Source: Aplectana chamaeleonis (Eukaryota; Nematoda; Chromadorea; Rhabditida; Cosmocercidae). From it: 64,000 nt of DNA. A program made the translations under genes and the position numbers. The notes beneath the pieces were generated by a model that saw only the letters and a list, made by a program, of their open reading frames with translations, searched no databases and was not told the DNA's origin. Shown one piece after another: positions 22,606-35,082 of this stretch (positions are counted from its first letter, which is position 1; every line of letters begins with the position of its first letter). The DNA lies in the NCBI GenBank assembly GCA_029168955.1, contig JAPDOI010000010.1, forward strand, positions 159,501 to 223,500, in the 5' to 3' direction.

Positions 22606-24050
22606 ACTGGCCTCCGCATGACGCGGTCAGTCCGCATCTTTACCGAGCTGTGCCGTCGTAGTAGCCACCCGTGTCCACATTTTTCACGGTATTCAGCCAC
22701 AATTTGAGCACATTCTTTCTGCGGCTGCGAAGAAGAAGAAGAAGACATTCTATCCACTGTCAATTATCTATCTCCTGTGAAGTGAAAGATCGCGCCTGAA
22801 CCGTCTTTCGATGCGAAGCGACTTCTCATCCTCTCTTACCACACCCGTTCAAAGTTCCTTTCTGTACAATCCAATCTTTCCGTTTGCGTCCTCGTTGCTG
22901 CTCACGTAGATAGACGTGCAACTCATATCGCTACTTACTGAGAGTGAGAGAGCACGAGCGCCCACCTCTGGCTGCTAATGCTGTGACTGGCAAGCACATT
23001 GAGGAAGAGGCCAAGCGAGAGTCTGCTGGACGTCTAAGGCGAGGCCGAGGAAAGGCTGTGAGAGCTCCAACGAAACGCCGTCGGAGAACGAGTAGCTCCA
23101 AGTCGCATTCACTCTTTTCGGACGAGAGACCACGATACCACTCTCGCAGATCGCGTAGTCGTTCCTCAATGTGGGGTTTGAGAAGACGAAGGAAGTCACC
23201 AGGTCCCACTCGAAATCGGCTTCGAGGAGAAGTCTTATGTCTTCCAGCAGGAAGGTGAGAAGAAAACGTGCCGCACGATAGGCGGCTGCTCCTGCCCCGG
23301 AAATCAGATAAAGCTGTAGGGCAGAGTCAGCGAAGTCAATTGGAGGCAGCTCGAGACGAAGAAGGAGAACTTCCTGGTTAGAGAATCGAATGCTGATATA
23401 ACTTTCGCACATGACTGACAAGCACATGGAGGAAGAGGCCAAGCGAGAGTCTGCTGGATGTCTAAAGCGAGGCCGAGGGAAGGCTGTGAGAGCTCAAACA
23501 GCTCCACCGCAACGCCGTTGGAGAACGAGTAGCTCCAAGCCGCATTCACTCTTTTCGGACGAGGGATCACGATACCACTCTCGCAGATTGCGTAGTCGTT
23601 CCTCAATGTCGGGCTTGAGAGGACGGAGAAAGTCACCAGGTCCCACTCGAGATCGTCTTCAAAAAGAAGTCTCAGGTCTTCCAGCAGGAAGGTGAGAAGA
23701 AAACGTGCCGCGCGATAGGCGGCTGCTCCTGGTCCGGAGATCAGATAAAGCTGTAGCAGAGTCAGCAAAGTCAATTGGAGGCAGCTCGAGACGAAGGAGG
23801 AGAACTTCTTGGTTAGAAAATCGAATGCTGATATAGCTTTCGCACATCGTTGTTGAATATCCGCTGCATAATTACTATCGTTCTTCGACCGACAGCACAA
23901 ACCCTCCACAAGTTCGGTACCTCGTCCATCTAAACAAACTCCCGTTGGAGGTCTTTGAGAGACCTACATCTACTTGCATTTGTTGGGACGAAAACAAAGT
24001 CCGTAAGCTGCACCATACATCGAATTGAGGAGAATTTTTGTGCTGTATTA
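22606..24050 (-). pseudogene. Old RTE copy with an internal tandem duplication
   Basis: 22606-22920 aligns by eye with the 3' end of the RTE family at 61375-61920, with many substitutions and a short CGGCTGCGAAGAAGAAG insertion. 23805-24050 aligns with the RT region at about 61985-62220. Between them lies a block that appears twice in tandem (22985-23412 and 23413-23847) and has no counterpart in the younger copies. All frames are broken relative to the young copies. Confidence 0.75.
22985..23847. repeat. Tandem duplication of about 430 bp
   Basis: 22985-23412 and 23413-23847 are direct repeats, roughly 90% alike by eye. Both keep an open plus-strand frame (to 23258 and 23695) rich in Arg and Ser (EEEAKRESAG, RYHSRR, SRSSM). 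Both also keep a minus-strand frame with hydrophobic stretches. I recognise no domain in either. Each unit ends in an RTE-derived piece. Confidence 0.75.
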
Positions 24051-24574
24051 AAAAATGTCACATTAACTACTGCAGCCGAGCTTGTTCAAGCGCTGAGCTG
24101 ACCAAGCATGGTAACGATTCGGTTTCGAGCAGGAATGCGTCATTTGGAACCGCAAAGCTGTGTACCGGCACTCCGGCCAATACCCTACCCTGACACCACT
24201 TCCTATTCGGAATTTCGAAAAAAATAGTAAATTTTCCATTACAATGAACTTGAACACAATTCCCCGCCCAGTGAAGCGCTCTTCTGTTTGCAGCTGCATT
24301 CCTATAATTCTGGGTTTCATTCATTCAACGACTTTATTGTGGGAATAAAGAAACATACTTACACACGTATGTGAATGAGATTCTTTGTTAAAGTTAAAAA
24401 AGATGAATAACAATGGCAGAAGTGAGAAGGGCACAACATATGAATTTCTTTGAGGAAAGTTTTACAATTCGAATGACCTCTTGTCTCAGGAGACTTGAGG
24501 CCACCGCTCCTGGGACAAAGAAAAGCACAACAAGCTGGAAAAACCCGTCACATTAGATTATCAGTAATACCCTT
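24051..24574. other. Intergenic, no recognised gene
   Basis: Short overlapping frames on the minus strand (about 24063-24324) show no domain. No repeat was matched. Confidence 0.3.
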
Positions 24575-24840
24575 TTAATCAGAGTGGGCGCTCACTCGTT
24601 CCTTGTAGTGACCTGAGGTCGTACTTTGATAGTCTACTTCGAAAGATCGAAAAGTTTTCGGATTCAGCGATTTCTGCAGGCAAATTGATCCAAGTTCTGA
24701 CAACCCTGAACGCAAAGGAATTTTCGTTTGTTTTCAGGTTCGTTTTCAGATACAGATAGCCATATTCCGAATATAGTTTTCGTACCCGAGACTACACCTG
24801 TTTGCCCTCAGGTCATCAAAAAAGGCGTAGGCCTCAGAGT
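24575..24840 (-). pseudogene. CR1-like retrotransposon 3' remnant
   Basis: The minus strand from about 24760 to 24575 reads continuously through NSFAFRVVRTWINLPAEIAE and FRSRLSKYDLRSL, then a stop. This is the typical C-terminus of CR1/Jockey-type reverse transcriptase ORFs. Upstream sequence to about 24840 (SLGYENYIRN) fits the same region in another frame. The catalytic part is missing. Confidence 0.7.
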
Positions 24841-25177
24841 GTAAAGCTTTTCTGCTTGCGGCTGCTTCCATGAGTTGTTTTTTTACATTATTGATGCAAC
24901 AATCGAGATTACTAAACGGATGAATAAGATCCTAAGTCATTATCTCCTCACGGCGGAAAGGTTGAAGGAATCACGCGATCCCCGCGGGTGAGGTCGGTTC
25001 AAAGTTAATCCGTATCGCACCTCGCGCCTTGCCTGATTACCACTTTGGTTTACGATTAAGTCACCTAAATTTGAGACTTCAAACAATCACCGTATATCTC
25101 ACGTTATTTACATAGCTATGAACTGAAAATGTGTCAAGTTGGAGCGGAGATTTTTTTTTGACGCAAGAGTCCAGAAA

Positions 25178-28100
25178 ATGGAATATTTCAGAATGCCGTC
25201 AGTAGAATCGCCATCGTCAGGCACCAGGTTGCTGGTGCCGATTCCGCCTGATGGAGGCTGGGGCTGGGTGGTGGTATTGGGCTCATTCTTCGTCCACGTA
25301 TTCGCCGATGGATTCGTTTACTCACTCGGTTTGCTAGTCGACGTGCTCATCACCGTGAGTTTTCTAGCGAATTTTTCGTTGTTTTCCTTAGGAATCTGGA
25401 TCATTTTTATTCATAACGGGCGTCAAAGACATTGTGCAATTACAGACAGCGCGTCAATGACAATTTTCAGCTACAGCCGGACATGTAATTACAGCGAGCA
25501 GGGCGGCTATCTGGACAGCCGTCTCCACCAATGGTGTAACAGTGACCTTTATAGGCTTTGGGTGCAGATGGCCCGCTGGGACAGTGGTTCTGCCGCGTTC
25601 ATACTTGTCGCACGCTGCGCATACTCATAACGCGTGGCGTTCTAGGCTTCAATGGTACCGCTGATGATCATTAGACTTCACTGAATTTCAGGAGTTCAAT
25701 ACGGATAATACAGTATGCTCACTGATTATTTCCCTTCTCACTGGCTTAACACTTGCTTGTGGACCTTTGGCTTCGGCAGTGTGCAACAAATTTGGATGCC
25801 GAGTGACAACAATCACTGGATCAATTATCGCTGCCACCGGGTATGAATGCATGTGTCGGATTGGTGCCAAAATTTTGAGATATAGGAGTGACCGGCTGTT
25901 TGTTCAGGTGCGGCTTGTCGTATTTCGCTACTCAGATCTGGCACTTGATTGTTTCCATCGGCGTTGTGATGGGGATCGGGGTCGGTTTTATGTATTGCCC
26001 TGCGATTGTGATTGTCACTATGTATTTTGAAAAGTAAGTTTTGATCTACTGGAGGTAAATGGTGGCTTACTCTCAAAGTGGTATCAATAGTGCGCAGAAA
26101 TTTGACGTATCAGGGGGGGGGGGTGATAAGATTCCGAATATCCGTGAATCTAACAAAATTTCGGATTTCGGAACAAGATTCAACGTTTCGGAGAACGGAA
26201 TCTCGCTAACTCGTGAGGTATGCCGCTCAGGGCCGAGCGGGTCGTAGGGTAGGACCCCTTTTAAGGTAATGTTTGCGATGCCCAGTAGAAAAATCATTTT
26301 TGCGCCGGAATTTTTACGACCCCCTTCACCACCTGTTGAGAATTTTCACAACCGTGCTTGTCCCTGACACCATTGGAAGCGTCGAAAAACGAGCCAAAAA
26401 GACTTTATTCAAACAATCAATTTGAAGGTGTTTGTATTGGGGAGGCTAAATTTTACAAAAATCGGAGAAGCCTCAAAGTTTTTGTGCCTCAAAATGACTC
26501 GAGCACGGTCCTTTTGACTCGTTATCGACGCTTCCGATGACTTGGGCGTTCCTACACTCTAAGAGTTTTGGCCGAGAAATAGCCGCGCGAAATAGCCGCC
26601 AAATAATGATTACCCTGAAATAGCCGAGAAATAGTCGCCTAATAATGCTCGCGGCAAAACAGCCGCCAAATACTGTAATGCTGTATACTGCGCATTCCAG
26701 AGGCGTGATTCAGATGTCAAAACTTCTGTCGGTTCCATTATCCAAGTTTGAGTTGCTTCGATCTCTTTCAGCCTCTGGAGGCCACGCTAAAACCGCTGGC
26801 GGCCCCGGATGGTGGCTCGGCGAGCCGGCGACGATTGCGTCTTGGTTACTTTTGGTTACTTATATGTAGTTATTTTTCGGTTATATGTCGGCTTTTTCTC
26901 GGCTACTTCTTGCCCGTTTCTTGAAAAGCCGGGAAATGGCCTACCAGGAGCCGCTGCGGAGCCTGGTGGGCTATTTCGCGGCCAAAACTCTCAGAGTAGA
27001 AGCCTTTCCACCTTTTAGATGTAACTATCTCAGCCGCTTTTGAGAGCGGGTGTGCTACCTCCAAAGCGATATTACCTTGTAATAACAGTATTCGAGGGAT
27101 TTTTGATTTCTGCGCAGGGTCAAGCGTGCCGTTATGTAGGACCTCAGCGGAACTACGACCCCCTACCCTTACTAGGGACTGATTCCAGCACAAACTGAAG
27201 TTTTGAAAAATGGTCTGTTGTGTTTTGTGGGAAAGATGAAAAGAAACAACTTAAAGTTTGGTTGATTTCCTTAATGTTTGTGGGTTGATGAGAAACTGCA
27301 AAAATGGATTTTTTTCTGATTTCAGAAATTGGAACATTTTCGGCTAAAACTTTGACCATTGTGGTTATTTTGGCCGCCAAATGCGGCTACAAGGTCCATT
27401 TGAGGTCTTTCAGAAGAGTGCTGTAAGTTACAATAGTGAAAGTGCCATTTCTCTACAGTAGTCTAGCATAATCTTCCGAAAAGCTGAAATTGAACCATAT
27501 ACTTTTGTTCAGCGCCCCAAGTAACTTTCCTGAGCTGAAAATGTCTGAATTTCTGAAATTCAGATAAGTTATGTTTTTTTGTGTTTGATCTGCCCAAGAA
27601 CTTCAAACTGTTTCTTTTCATCTCCCCTACAACATTCAACAGATCATTTTTTGAGCACTAGTTCGCGCTGGGATCTGTCTCTAGTTAGTGACCGGAAATT
27701 TCGGAAAGCTTCACTGCCCCCTCCCGTATTTTCGCCTAAATTCGTACGATCTTTGCCAGAAATCTTGGTTTTTGGGTAAATTACGACGCCCTCCTCACCA
27801 TCCGTCGAGGAATTGAACAACTGCGCTTGACCCTATTTCTAAGGAAAACTCTTGAATTCCTCACACCCCACGCTGATCACAGAAGCAATTTTGCCTAATC
27901 CAAAAGTCGACAATAAGAGCTGTTTTCACTTTTTTTGAAAGAATACGTAGGGTTACGGCACTTGTAAGGTACTAGGCCCACGTTTGGGGTATGGCTAAGA
28001 CTTACCGCGTGCTCACTGCACGGTAGACGGTTTATTCGGATCCAGGGTTGAGTAGGGTTGCAACTTGGCGCAACGGGGGTCGTAAAAATTTAGGAAATTT

Positions 28101-31100
28101 TTTGAGAAAAAAAATGAAATTTCGGGGGGGGGTCGTAAAAATTCCGAGGCAGTATTAGATCCTTTTGAAAGTGATCAGTTGCGTGGAAGAAGTATGCGTT
28201 TTAATTTTTTTAGTTGGTCATTGATGTAAGACTATAGAAGGCTAAAGAAGTTTTCATTCTCGGCGGAATCGTGAAAAGTTCGGAAGGTTTTGCAAAATTT
28301 TGGTCGAAAATGGGGGTCGTAGCCCCGCCGAAAATTTGCGCAACATCCTACCCAACCCTAGTCGGACCCATTGTTCCAGGCACGCATTTTAAGCGCGGTG
28401 TTATTAGAGAGAAATAAAGTGAAATAAAGACGGTTTCACCTGTTTCCTTCTTGTCTGCATTTGCACAAGCAAAATTTTGACTAGGAAAATAGAGCAATAA
28501 ATTAAGGAAGCGTGCATTGGCGACGGGAATGGCTGTTACTGGAGCTGGCGTTGGTACAGTTGTGTTCGCTCCTATCGTTGAATATATTATTACGCATCTT
28601 GGGTGGCGATCTGTGTTCATAGTGTTCACAGGTAGGTTTTGCAGAGGAGAATTCAAAGAATCTCCAGACAGTGTTTCTACTCATACACATGTAAAGCGAA
28701 AAATTGGGCAGAGCGGTTGTCATAGGAGCAAGATGTTAGGGCGGAGCTAACCCGATCTCCATTTCTCAATCCATTTCGAACATGAGAACCGGCTAAACTA
28801 GTATACTCTGTTTATCTTGAATTGCACAAAACACGGTCCGCCAACAATCCTCTTATTGGCCCGCTGGTACCGTAGTGTACGTCCACGACGCGTTCTCGGC
28901 AGACCCGGGTGCGCACCCGGTGTGCAGAGCAATCGATTCGTCAATGCCGTCATTCGGCCACCCACCCTGCCACCCGGGTCCGCCGAGAACGCGTCGTGGA
29001 CGTACACTACGGTACTAGCGGGCCAATTAGAGGACTGTTGGCGGACCGTGTTTTGTGCAATTCAAGATAAACAGAGTATAAGTAAGTGCGGAACAACGTT
29101 TTTCTTCCTGAATTTGCGCTCCGGTATCACAGGAGTGCTTGGTCTGGGTGTGGTCTGTGGTTCTGCATTTCGACCCTTGCAGTTTGAGGAGGTTAGCGAA
29201 GATGAGGAATCAGAAGATCCGTTCGAAGTTCAGAAACCAGAACAGGAGATTATTGAGGTAATAGGCCGTGATAGAGTGATATCCCGTATGCGAAAAGTTT
29301 GCAAATGTTTAAATTCCAGGATAGAACTGCTGCTGCTAATATGCCAGCCGGTCACAGCCCGCCCCAGGAACGACTTAGTGTTCCGAGAGATACAAAATCG
29401 CTTTCCGATGTTAGTCATTGTGGCACTGATAGTATGTTCTTGTATTTTTGATGGCCAATGTCTCTACAATTTTGAAAATGATCGTTTTGAAGTGGTCCGG
29501 AATGGATTTTTGTAGGTTCGCGATCTAGAAGAAGACGTTGTGAGAGTGTTGGAGAGGTGGACTTTGGTTATCTGAACAGAAAAGATGTCTTCTACACTGG
29601 AGACATTACGGCGGTGCCTCAGTTCCAAGAGGATCCTGACAAGTACAGGTGGGATCTTTAGAAGAGCTCTGTTTGTGCAGTAAGTAGAGGATGAAAATTG
29701 ATTTGGCGGATCGATGTTTTTCAGTCCGTCGGTGTTGAAAGGGATCAATATGGCTGAATTTTGAACTAAACCTACCGAAACGTGTAACTTCGGCATGGAT
29801 CCTAAAGAGACTCTGCATTCCTCATTGGAGGTTGGCGCGAACTCGGTGCACCTATGTTATAGCATATGGCACCGAGTTTGCGCCAACCTTCATTATTGAA
29901 CGCAAAGTCTCCTCAGGGTCCATGTCGTCGTTAGAAATCTCTTCCTATAATCGAAAACAAACATCAGAGCTGTGTTCAGTGCCTTAGATAACCTCTATGG
30001 CCACCCTGAGTAAAAAAATCGACCTTGCTGCAGCTCGTGCCCTTATTAAGCATACAGTACGATCACGTGTTTCTGAAGGAGCATGTGACCGTATTGTCCC
30101 CCAAACAGCTTTGTATTAGAGTCCGAGGCGTATTGTGGTTGAATTGGACCCCGACAGTGCGTTAGCTGTGAATTTTCGGAAGAATTGAACAAGATTAACG
30201 TGCTTTTTCTAACCGAGATACAAAAATCACCGTTGCAGGTCAACGCGCTCGTTGCGGAGGCGGTCGACTAGTACCACAACGTTAGCTGGAAGTGTTCGGG
30301 AGTCTGGTGGCGTGACTGGAAGCTTGAGGAGTATACGTGAGGCTTCTGAAATCGCGGACGCTGATGCTCCCGAGTCAAATATTTGGAAGTCAGTGTCATC
30401 AACACTAAACTTATTAAGTCCACAAAGATGCCATAGAATCACCGTGTTTCAGTGTGATTTCAAATATGACACTGCTTGCACTACACGCTGATCCAGTGTT
30501 TCTTCTATTTGCGATATCGAATCTGTTAACATCGATTGCGTTTAATTCTCCGCTATACTTCCTGCCGTTACACGCCATGAAAGGTGTTGGCCTGGATGCC
30601 GCGGGCGCATCCAGTGTGCTGTCCATTTTTGGTGATTTTTTTCGTATTTGGTGTCCTTTCTGATTTTCTCGAAACTTTAACGTTTTCAGGATTCTGTAAT
30701 ATATGTGGTCGTATAGCGTTTGGTTTGGTTGCCGATCATAAACTGCCACTTCCTGGAGGCTTGGGCAAGGATGTGGTTAGAAATCGACTATGGATGTACA
30801 ACCTCTCCCTTGCGGTGCGTTGCCATGACTGCTTAGACAAACCATCGCTCGGAGCGGAACCGGCTCCTCCCAATTATGACGTCATCGCCCGGACAGCGGC
30901 CGAGGGGCGAACTGGCACCGCGGTCCCTGTTCGGTAGGAATATCAGCGTCGGCCGCACTCCGGTCGCTCTCAGGGCGACAGCGGTGCCATCGTCAGAGAT
31001 TTAGAGACGCGGGCTCGGTTGTTCATTGAGTGATAACGTGCGGGCCACGATTATCACTCAAAGAACAACCAATTCTGCGAGTATAAAAGGCGGCTCGTCT

Positions 31101-34100
31101 CGTGTAGACCGGTAGTTGACCTTTCAAAGCCACTCTTGATAGGTGACCTCGGATCACTCTCAGGATGACAATTTTCGGCGGCCGAGGGGATCCCCCATGG
31201 CCCGCCGCGGGAAAGGCTTCCTCATTGCGGACCATGCTGCGATGGTATCCTTGTTGCGGCCAATGGCAGGATTAACCTCCTGGCCCACAGACTGTAACAA
31301 GTACCTCATCCTCTTAAGAGGCTCAATCCTCTCCAGAAGAGGCGGAAATGAAGAAAAAATAGCTGTTAAGAAAATTTTGAGGATCGCCGGATAGGGACGG
31401 TAGTGCCAGTTGGGACTGGAGATCGCTCAAAGCGGTACTGCTGTCGCCCGGAGAGCGGCTGCTGTTGCCCGAGTAGATAGCTAATTTTCGCTCGTAGCGG
31501 AGAGAAAGCGTCGCTCGAGTCGCTCTCCGGTCCCGCTCCAAGCGATGATTTCTCTGAGTGGTTATTGCCAGACACAAAATTTTGACGAATTTGTGGTGGG
31601 AACTTATAGGGGCTGCTTTACCCACCCCGTGGCGGTTTGGAAAACAATGCTGTCGTTGCTGTAGGCTTAATGACAGTAAATAAGTGACCCGTGCTTGAAA
31701 TTGGCTAATTGGCTGCTGGGATTCCAAAAATGGCATTCTCATTGCTTCACAAAAAGGTAAGATAAAACATCAGGGAATTTTTGGGGTGTTCAAAAAAAAT
31801 GGATTCCGCTCAAAACCTTCAACTGGGGGTTATTTAGGGCGGTGAATGCCAATCTGGGGTCGGTTTTTCGCTAGACTTAGGGTTAGTGTAGGTTACGGTA
31901 GGCACAATGCCTTTTGATTGGCGTTACTTACCGTACAATTTCAAAAATTGGACCTCAAATCCGTGTTCTTTGTCCCAAATGACACCCACAGAGAAATTTT
32001 GAGTGGAATCTGAGACTTTGACCGAGCTACCGTATACCCACCGTTACATACCGTAATTAAAGTTAAATCGATAAACAAACCACAGATTTGTGTTAGGCAG
32101 CCCAAATAATCCCCATGTAGAAGTTTTAAGACGAGTTAGTCGTAGCATTATCGAAACCGTCAAAAGTCGCCTTTGGCCAGCAAATTTCCCCAATTTCGAA
32201 GCTTTAGATCAGATCAGATGGATTTTTTTGAATATTTACAAACGGGCCTTAGATTCGTAATCAGCACCGCAAACAATTAGAAAAAGGTTTTAAGGTCAAC
32301 CCGAGACAATTTTTCGAACGCCCTAAAAATTGTCGTTCGTGTACCCCTTTTCTCCTCGCAAAGCTATGCAAATACCCACTTTTAGAAATCTCCTGTGAAT
32401 CTTTGACAAGGGAGGTATACAAAGCGTAGGTCGCATCTGAGGAAACGAATAGTGTGGTTAGTATTTCTTGAGCGTGTATGGTAAAACTTTGCAGTACCCC
32501 GCCCCGAACAGCTGGTTCCAAAATTTTTTATGTTTCGCGAAATGGTGAGGGCACCCATCAGAAATTTGTTGTTAAGTTTTGAAAAAAAGTCGGGTTTTGC
32601 CTAAAACTTGTATGTAGGGGGGTAATCTACGGTGCTGAAAACGAATATGAGGTTCGTTTGTCGAAATTCTGAGGTTTGCTGTAGGTTAAGGTAGTTAATA
32701 TGCCATTTAGTGGGCAAAACCTTCCCTAGTACTTCGAAAATCGGCAAATGGACACCACAATCGTATTCACCACCCCGAATAACCCCCGCATACAAATTTT
32801 GGTTCAAATCTGAGACCTTGATCAATTTACCTTGTACCCGCCGTTATCTATCATAACTTGAAGAAAATCGGAAAGCTGACCTCAGATTCGTATTAAGCCC
32901 ATCAGATTACTTCGGGAAGGATTTTCCGACACATCTATCAAAGAAAACCGGAAATTTCGAAAGCGGCTTTGTGCCCTCGAATTTTCCCCCCGCTGGGATG
33001 CTTCGAGTGAATGAAGCCCAAAACTTTGAAAATCGAGAGATTAACCTCAGATTCGTGATCAGCTCCGCGAAAAAATCTCCCTGGGGGCAATTTAAGTCAA
33101 TTCTGGAACATTTTTTTGAAGCGCTTTTAGAACCACTCATTGATAAAAGAAAGTAACCGCTCAGCCGAAAATCCGTACAAGTCCGAAACGCTATCAGTCT
33201 GCCCAAAGTTCGGAGAACGTGCTTTTGCCCAAATGTTGCTCAGAAAGGTTGTTTTGGCGGCCCAACACGTTTATGAGGTCCGCTTACAGGTTCTCGAAAC
33301 TTTACTGAGCGTTTTGGAAAGTATAAAACCCACAAAAAACTACCGTCCTGGGCCTATAACTTCTCGGAACCTGCGGCCCGGGACGGGATACTGCACAACT
33401 TTACTATAGATGTCCAAAAGATATTATCAATACAATTCGTTTCCACAGATACATCCTACGCTTTGTATACTTCCCTTGTGAGGCATTTAGAGGATTCAGA
33501 AAACGGATTATCAACGTTGTGTCCCATACCTACAACTATCAGAACATGGTTTTATAAAAGCCCTCGGGGAATGCAAGGTAAGTCCTAGTCAGTGGTAGTC
33601 AGCGGCTGGTTAACCTTGCCTGCTACGCAGAAACAACTAAATATCCTCTGTTAAAGTAATTCTCACGACTCTTGGCGCGAGCGGTGCGGGCGTTTCTGCT
33701 GCCTCCGTCTATCATGCACTCTTTCACTGTCTCTAACCGCCGCTCCGCACCAGCACGCCTAGAAACCATGAGAATTTTGCGGTTCCATGGCGTGTACGTG
33801 AGCTGACCTGTAAATCCTTGAGTTCGCAATTGATGTCTCCCCTGTGATGGGAGAGCTGTCTGTTTTCAGTTCTGTGGTGTGCTGACGTCGTTGTGCTTTC
33901 TCTGCGAGAGTTTTACGTCACTATCCGTCTATGCTGGACTGTTTGGGTTCTCTATTGCTGCGTACATCTGCCTAACTAGTGTGGTTCTTGTCGACATGCT
34001 GGGCTTAGACAAGCTCACCAACGCTTTTGGCCTTCTGTTATTATGGCAGGTAGACTGATTTTCGCGCATGATTTCTTCTATATCCATATTCAAGGTAAAC

Positions 34101-34406
34101 TTCTTTCAAACTGCCATCCGGAGTTTCCAGGGCGTTGGAACCGTTGCTGGACCACCGATTTCTGGTTTTCTCGCCGATATGACACATTCCTATGTTTGGT
34201 CGTTTGTGTTTTGCGGCGTGTGCTTCCTGGTGGGATTGTTGCCTGATTTCGCTTCTGGTTTATAGAATGCTCCAATGCAAATGTTAGTTTTCTTACAGAT
34301 ATCTGGCATCATGCTGTTCGTGATTCCGTACCTTCGGAAAAAGAAGAGGTCTCGGCAACCTCAGCGAGTTAAGTCTGAGATGGAGCAGGTTCCAGAGAAT
34401 CTATAA
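25178..34406 (+). CDS. SLC16/monocarboxylate-transporter-like gene, 13 exons
   Basis: Predicted exons: 25178-25354, 25692-25840, 25908-26033, 28507-28631, 29133-29257, 29320-29431, 29516-29648, 30239-30388, 30453-30631, 30690-30814, 33870-34049, 34131-34229, 34299-34406. All introns are GT-AG and the joined frame is open for 595 codons. The product is a 12-segment major-facilitator protein. The family signature PPDGGWGWVVV is at residues 23-33. SLLTGLTLACGPLASA and CNKFGCRVTTITGS follow, then YCPAIVIVTMYFEK (about residue 150) leading into KRALATGMAVTGAGVGT. A long acidic and Arg/Ser-rich cytoplasmic loop spans about residues 245-365 (SEDEESEDP, SRKD-like NRKDVFYTGD). The second half has ADPVFLLFAISNLLTSIAF and GVGTVAGPPISGF, and the tail is basic. 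It should move a small carboxylate or related solute across a plasma membrane; the substrate cannot be told. The start could be the ATG at 25178 or 25193. A polyadenylation-type AATAAAA lies near 34629. The weakest splice site is the donor at 34230 (GTGGGA). Confidence 0.9.
26552..26999. mobile_element. Foldback MITE R in intron 3 of the SLC16-like gene
   Basis: The ends CTACACTCTAAGAGTTTTGG and CCAAAACTCTCAGAGTAG are inverted, and GAAATAGCC words follow in both arms. The centre contains CGCTGGCGGCCCC, also present in element M. It lies in the 2.47-kb intron 26034-28506. Confidence 0.65.
28040..28370. mobile_element. Foldback element family I, short copy in intron 3
   Basis: GGGTTGAGTAGGGTTGC (about 28044-28060) and GCGCAACATCCTACCCAACC (about 28343-28362) form the inverted ends. 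GGGGGTCGTAAAAATT and CGAAAATGGGGGTCGTAG words lie inside. Confidence 0.55.
28804..29078. mobile_element. Near-perfect hairpin MITE U with TA duplication, in an intron
   Basis: The arms start TACTCTGTTTATCTTGAATT and are almost perfectly inverted for about 118 bp around a loop of about 40 bp. TA flanks both sides (28802-28803 and 29079-29080), fitting a Tc1/mariner-type insertion. The right end lies 54 bp before the acceptor of the exon at 29133. Confidence 0.85.
29791..29936. mobile_element. Short hairpin MITE family T, copy 2, in an intron
   Basis: It has the same arms as 21776-21912 (CGGCATGGATCCTAA, GAGACT, TTGGCGC) with several mismatches. It sits in the SLC16-like intron 29649-30238. 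Confidence 0.75.
30838..31548. mobile_element. Foldback element family O, copy 1, in an intron
   Basis: The ends near CATCGCTCGGAGCGGAACCG (30840) and CGGTCCCGCTCCAAGCGATG (to 31548) are inverted. Inner blocks GGGCGACAGCGGTGCC and its complement pair as well. The loop holds TATAAAAGG (near 31081) followed about 60 bp later by AGGTGACCTCGGATCACTCT. The same layout recurs at 50655-51443. Confidence 0.65.
31760..32403. mobile_element. Family D internal fragment
   Basis: This carries the D-type interior (GTTACGGTAGG, CCGTATACCCACCGTTAC, GATAAACAAACCACAGATT) without clear terminal arms. It lies directly before a complete D copy, in the SLC16-like intron 30815-33869. Confidence 0.6.
32407..33478. 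mobile_element. Foldback MITE family D, copy 2, in an intron
   Basis: This is a 1072-bp element, CAAGGGAGG...CTTCCCTTG, with a TGA duplication at 32404-32406 and 33479-33481. Its arms and repeated interior match the copy at 9397-10476. It lies in the SLC16-like intron 30815-33869. Confidence 0.85.
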
Positions 34407-35080
34407 GTCCATGCGTCGAGCTCACCTGGATATGAACATTGGAAGAAAGCTGTTGTTGTGTTTACGTCTCTTAGGTGGTCATGCAGGTGAAATTGTTGGT
34501 ATAATTACGTTGTTTGTGTAGATCCTGACGGGTAATGGTTGCCCCTTTCGACTGGTCTCGAAATTTTCCAGGTGTTGTGTCCGCTCTATGTTCTCACATA
34601 TTGCATTTTATTAACTTCATATTGAAATAATAAAACGTATTTATTTGATACGCAACACTTCCCTTATGTAACGCCATCAGAGGGTGCTCAGTGGGTTGTT
34701 AATAGGGAGAAACCTGCTGTGGAGGTTTTCCATGATTCGTCAGAGGGATTTTTTGCTGTCGGAGCGTGTCCTGCCCTACTTAGCTTTATTACATGCAACA
34801 AAGCATGTGAATAATGGTAAGGAAGAACGAAACATGGAAGCTAATAAGCAAAACAGTAATGAAGGAACAGCTGTGGAGGAAACAAATTATGGAAAAAGCC
34901 GTGAAGAGGAATCATAAGAAGGATTAGTATTAATTCATATCTTAGCGGTTCATGCAGCTAGTGAGACTTGCTTAGAATTTTGCATGGCAGTTCGGCATGT
35001 GCATACATAGATGCATTCATTTTCACATACGCCGTACCAGCTCTCCAAGTGAAGACATTGCATACCAGGGGCCGGATGCA
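34407..35080. other. 3' flank of the SLC16-like gene, no further gene recognised
   Basis: An AATAAAA signal near 34629 probably ends the transporter transcript. A 77-codon frame at 34684-34917 (polar C-terminus, ERNMEANKQNSNEG) has no recognised domain and no clear exon context. Confidence 0.4.
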
Positions 35081-35082
35081 TC

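Noticed and set aside
25472..25630. Possible extra exon of the SLC16-like gene after TTTTCAG
   Set aside because: Using it breaks the frame, whereas joining 25354 to 25692 keeps phase 0 and gives the expected family spacing.
30389..30491. Longer ninth coding segment reading on to 30491
   Set aside because: It ends in a stop. The donor at 30389 and acceptor at 30452 give a 64-bp intron and an open, family-like join into ADPVFLLF.
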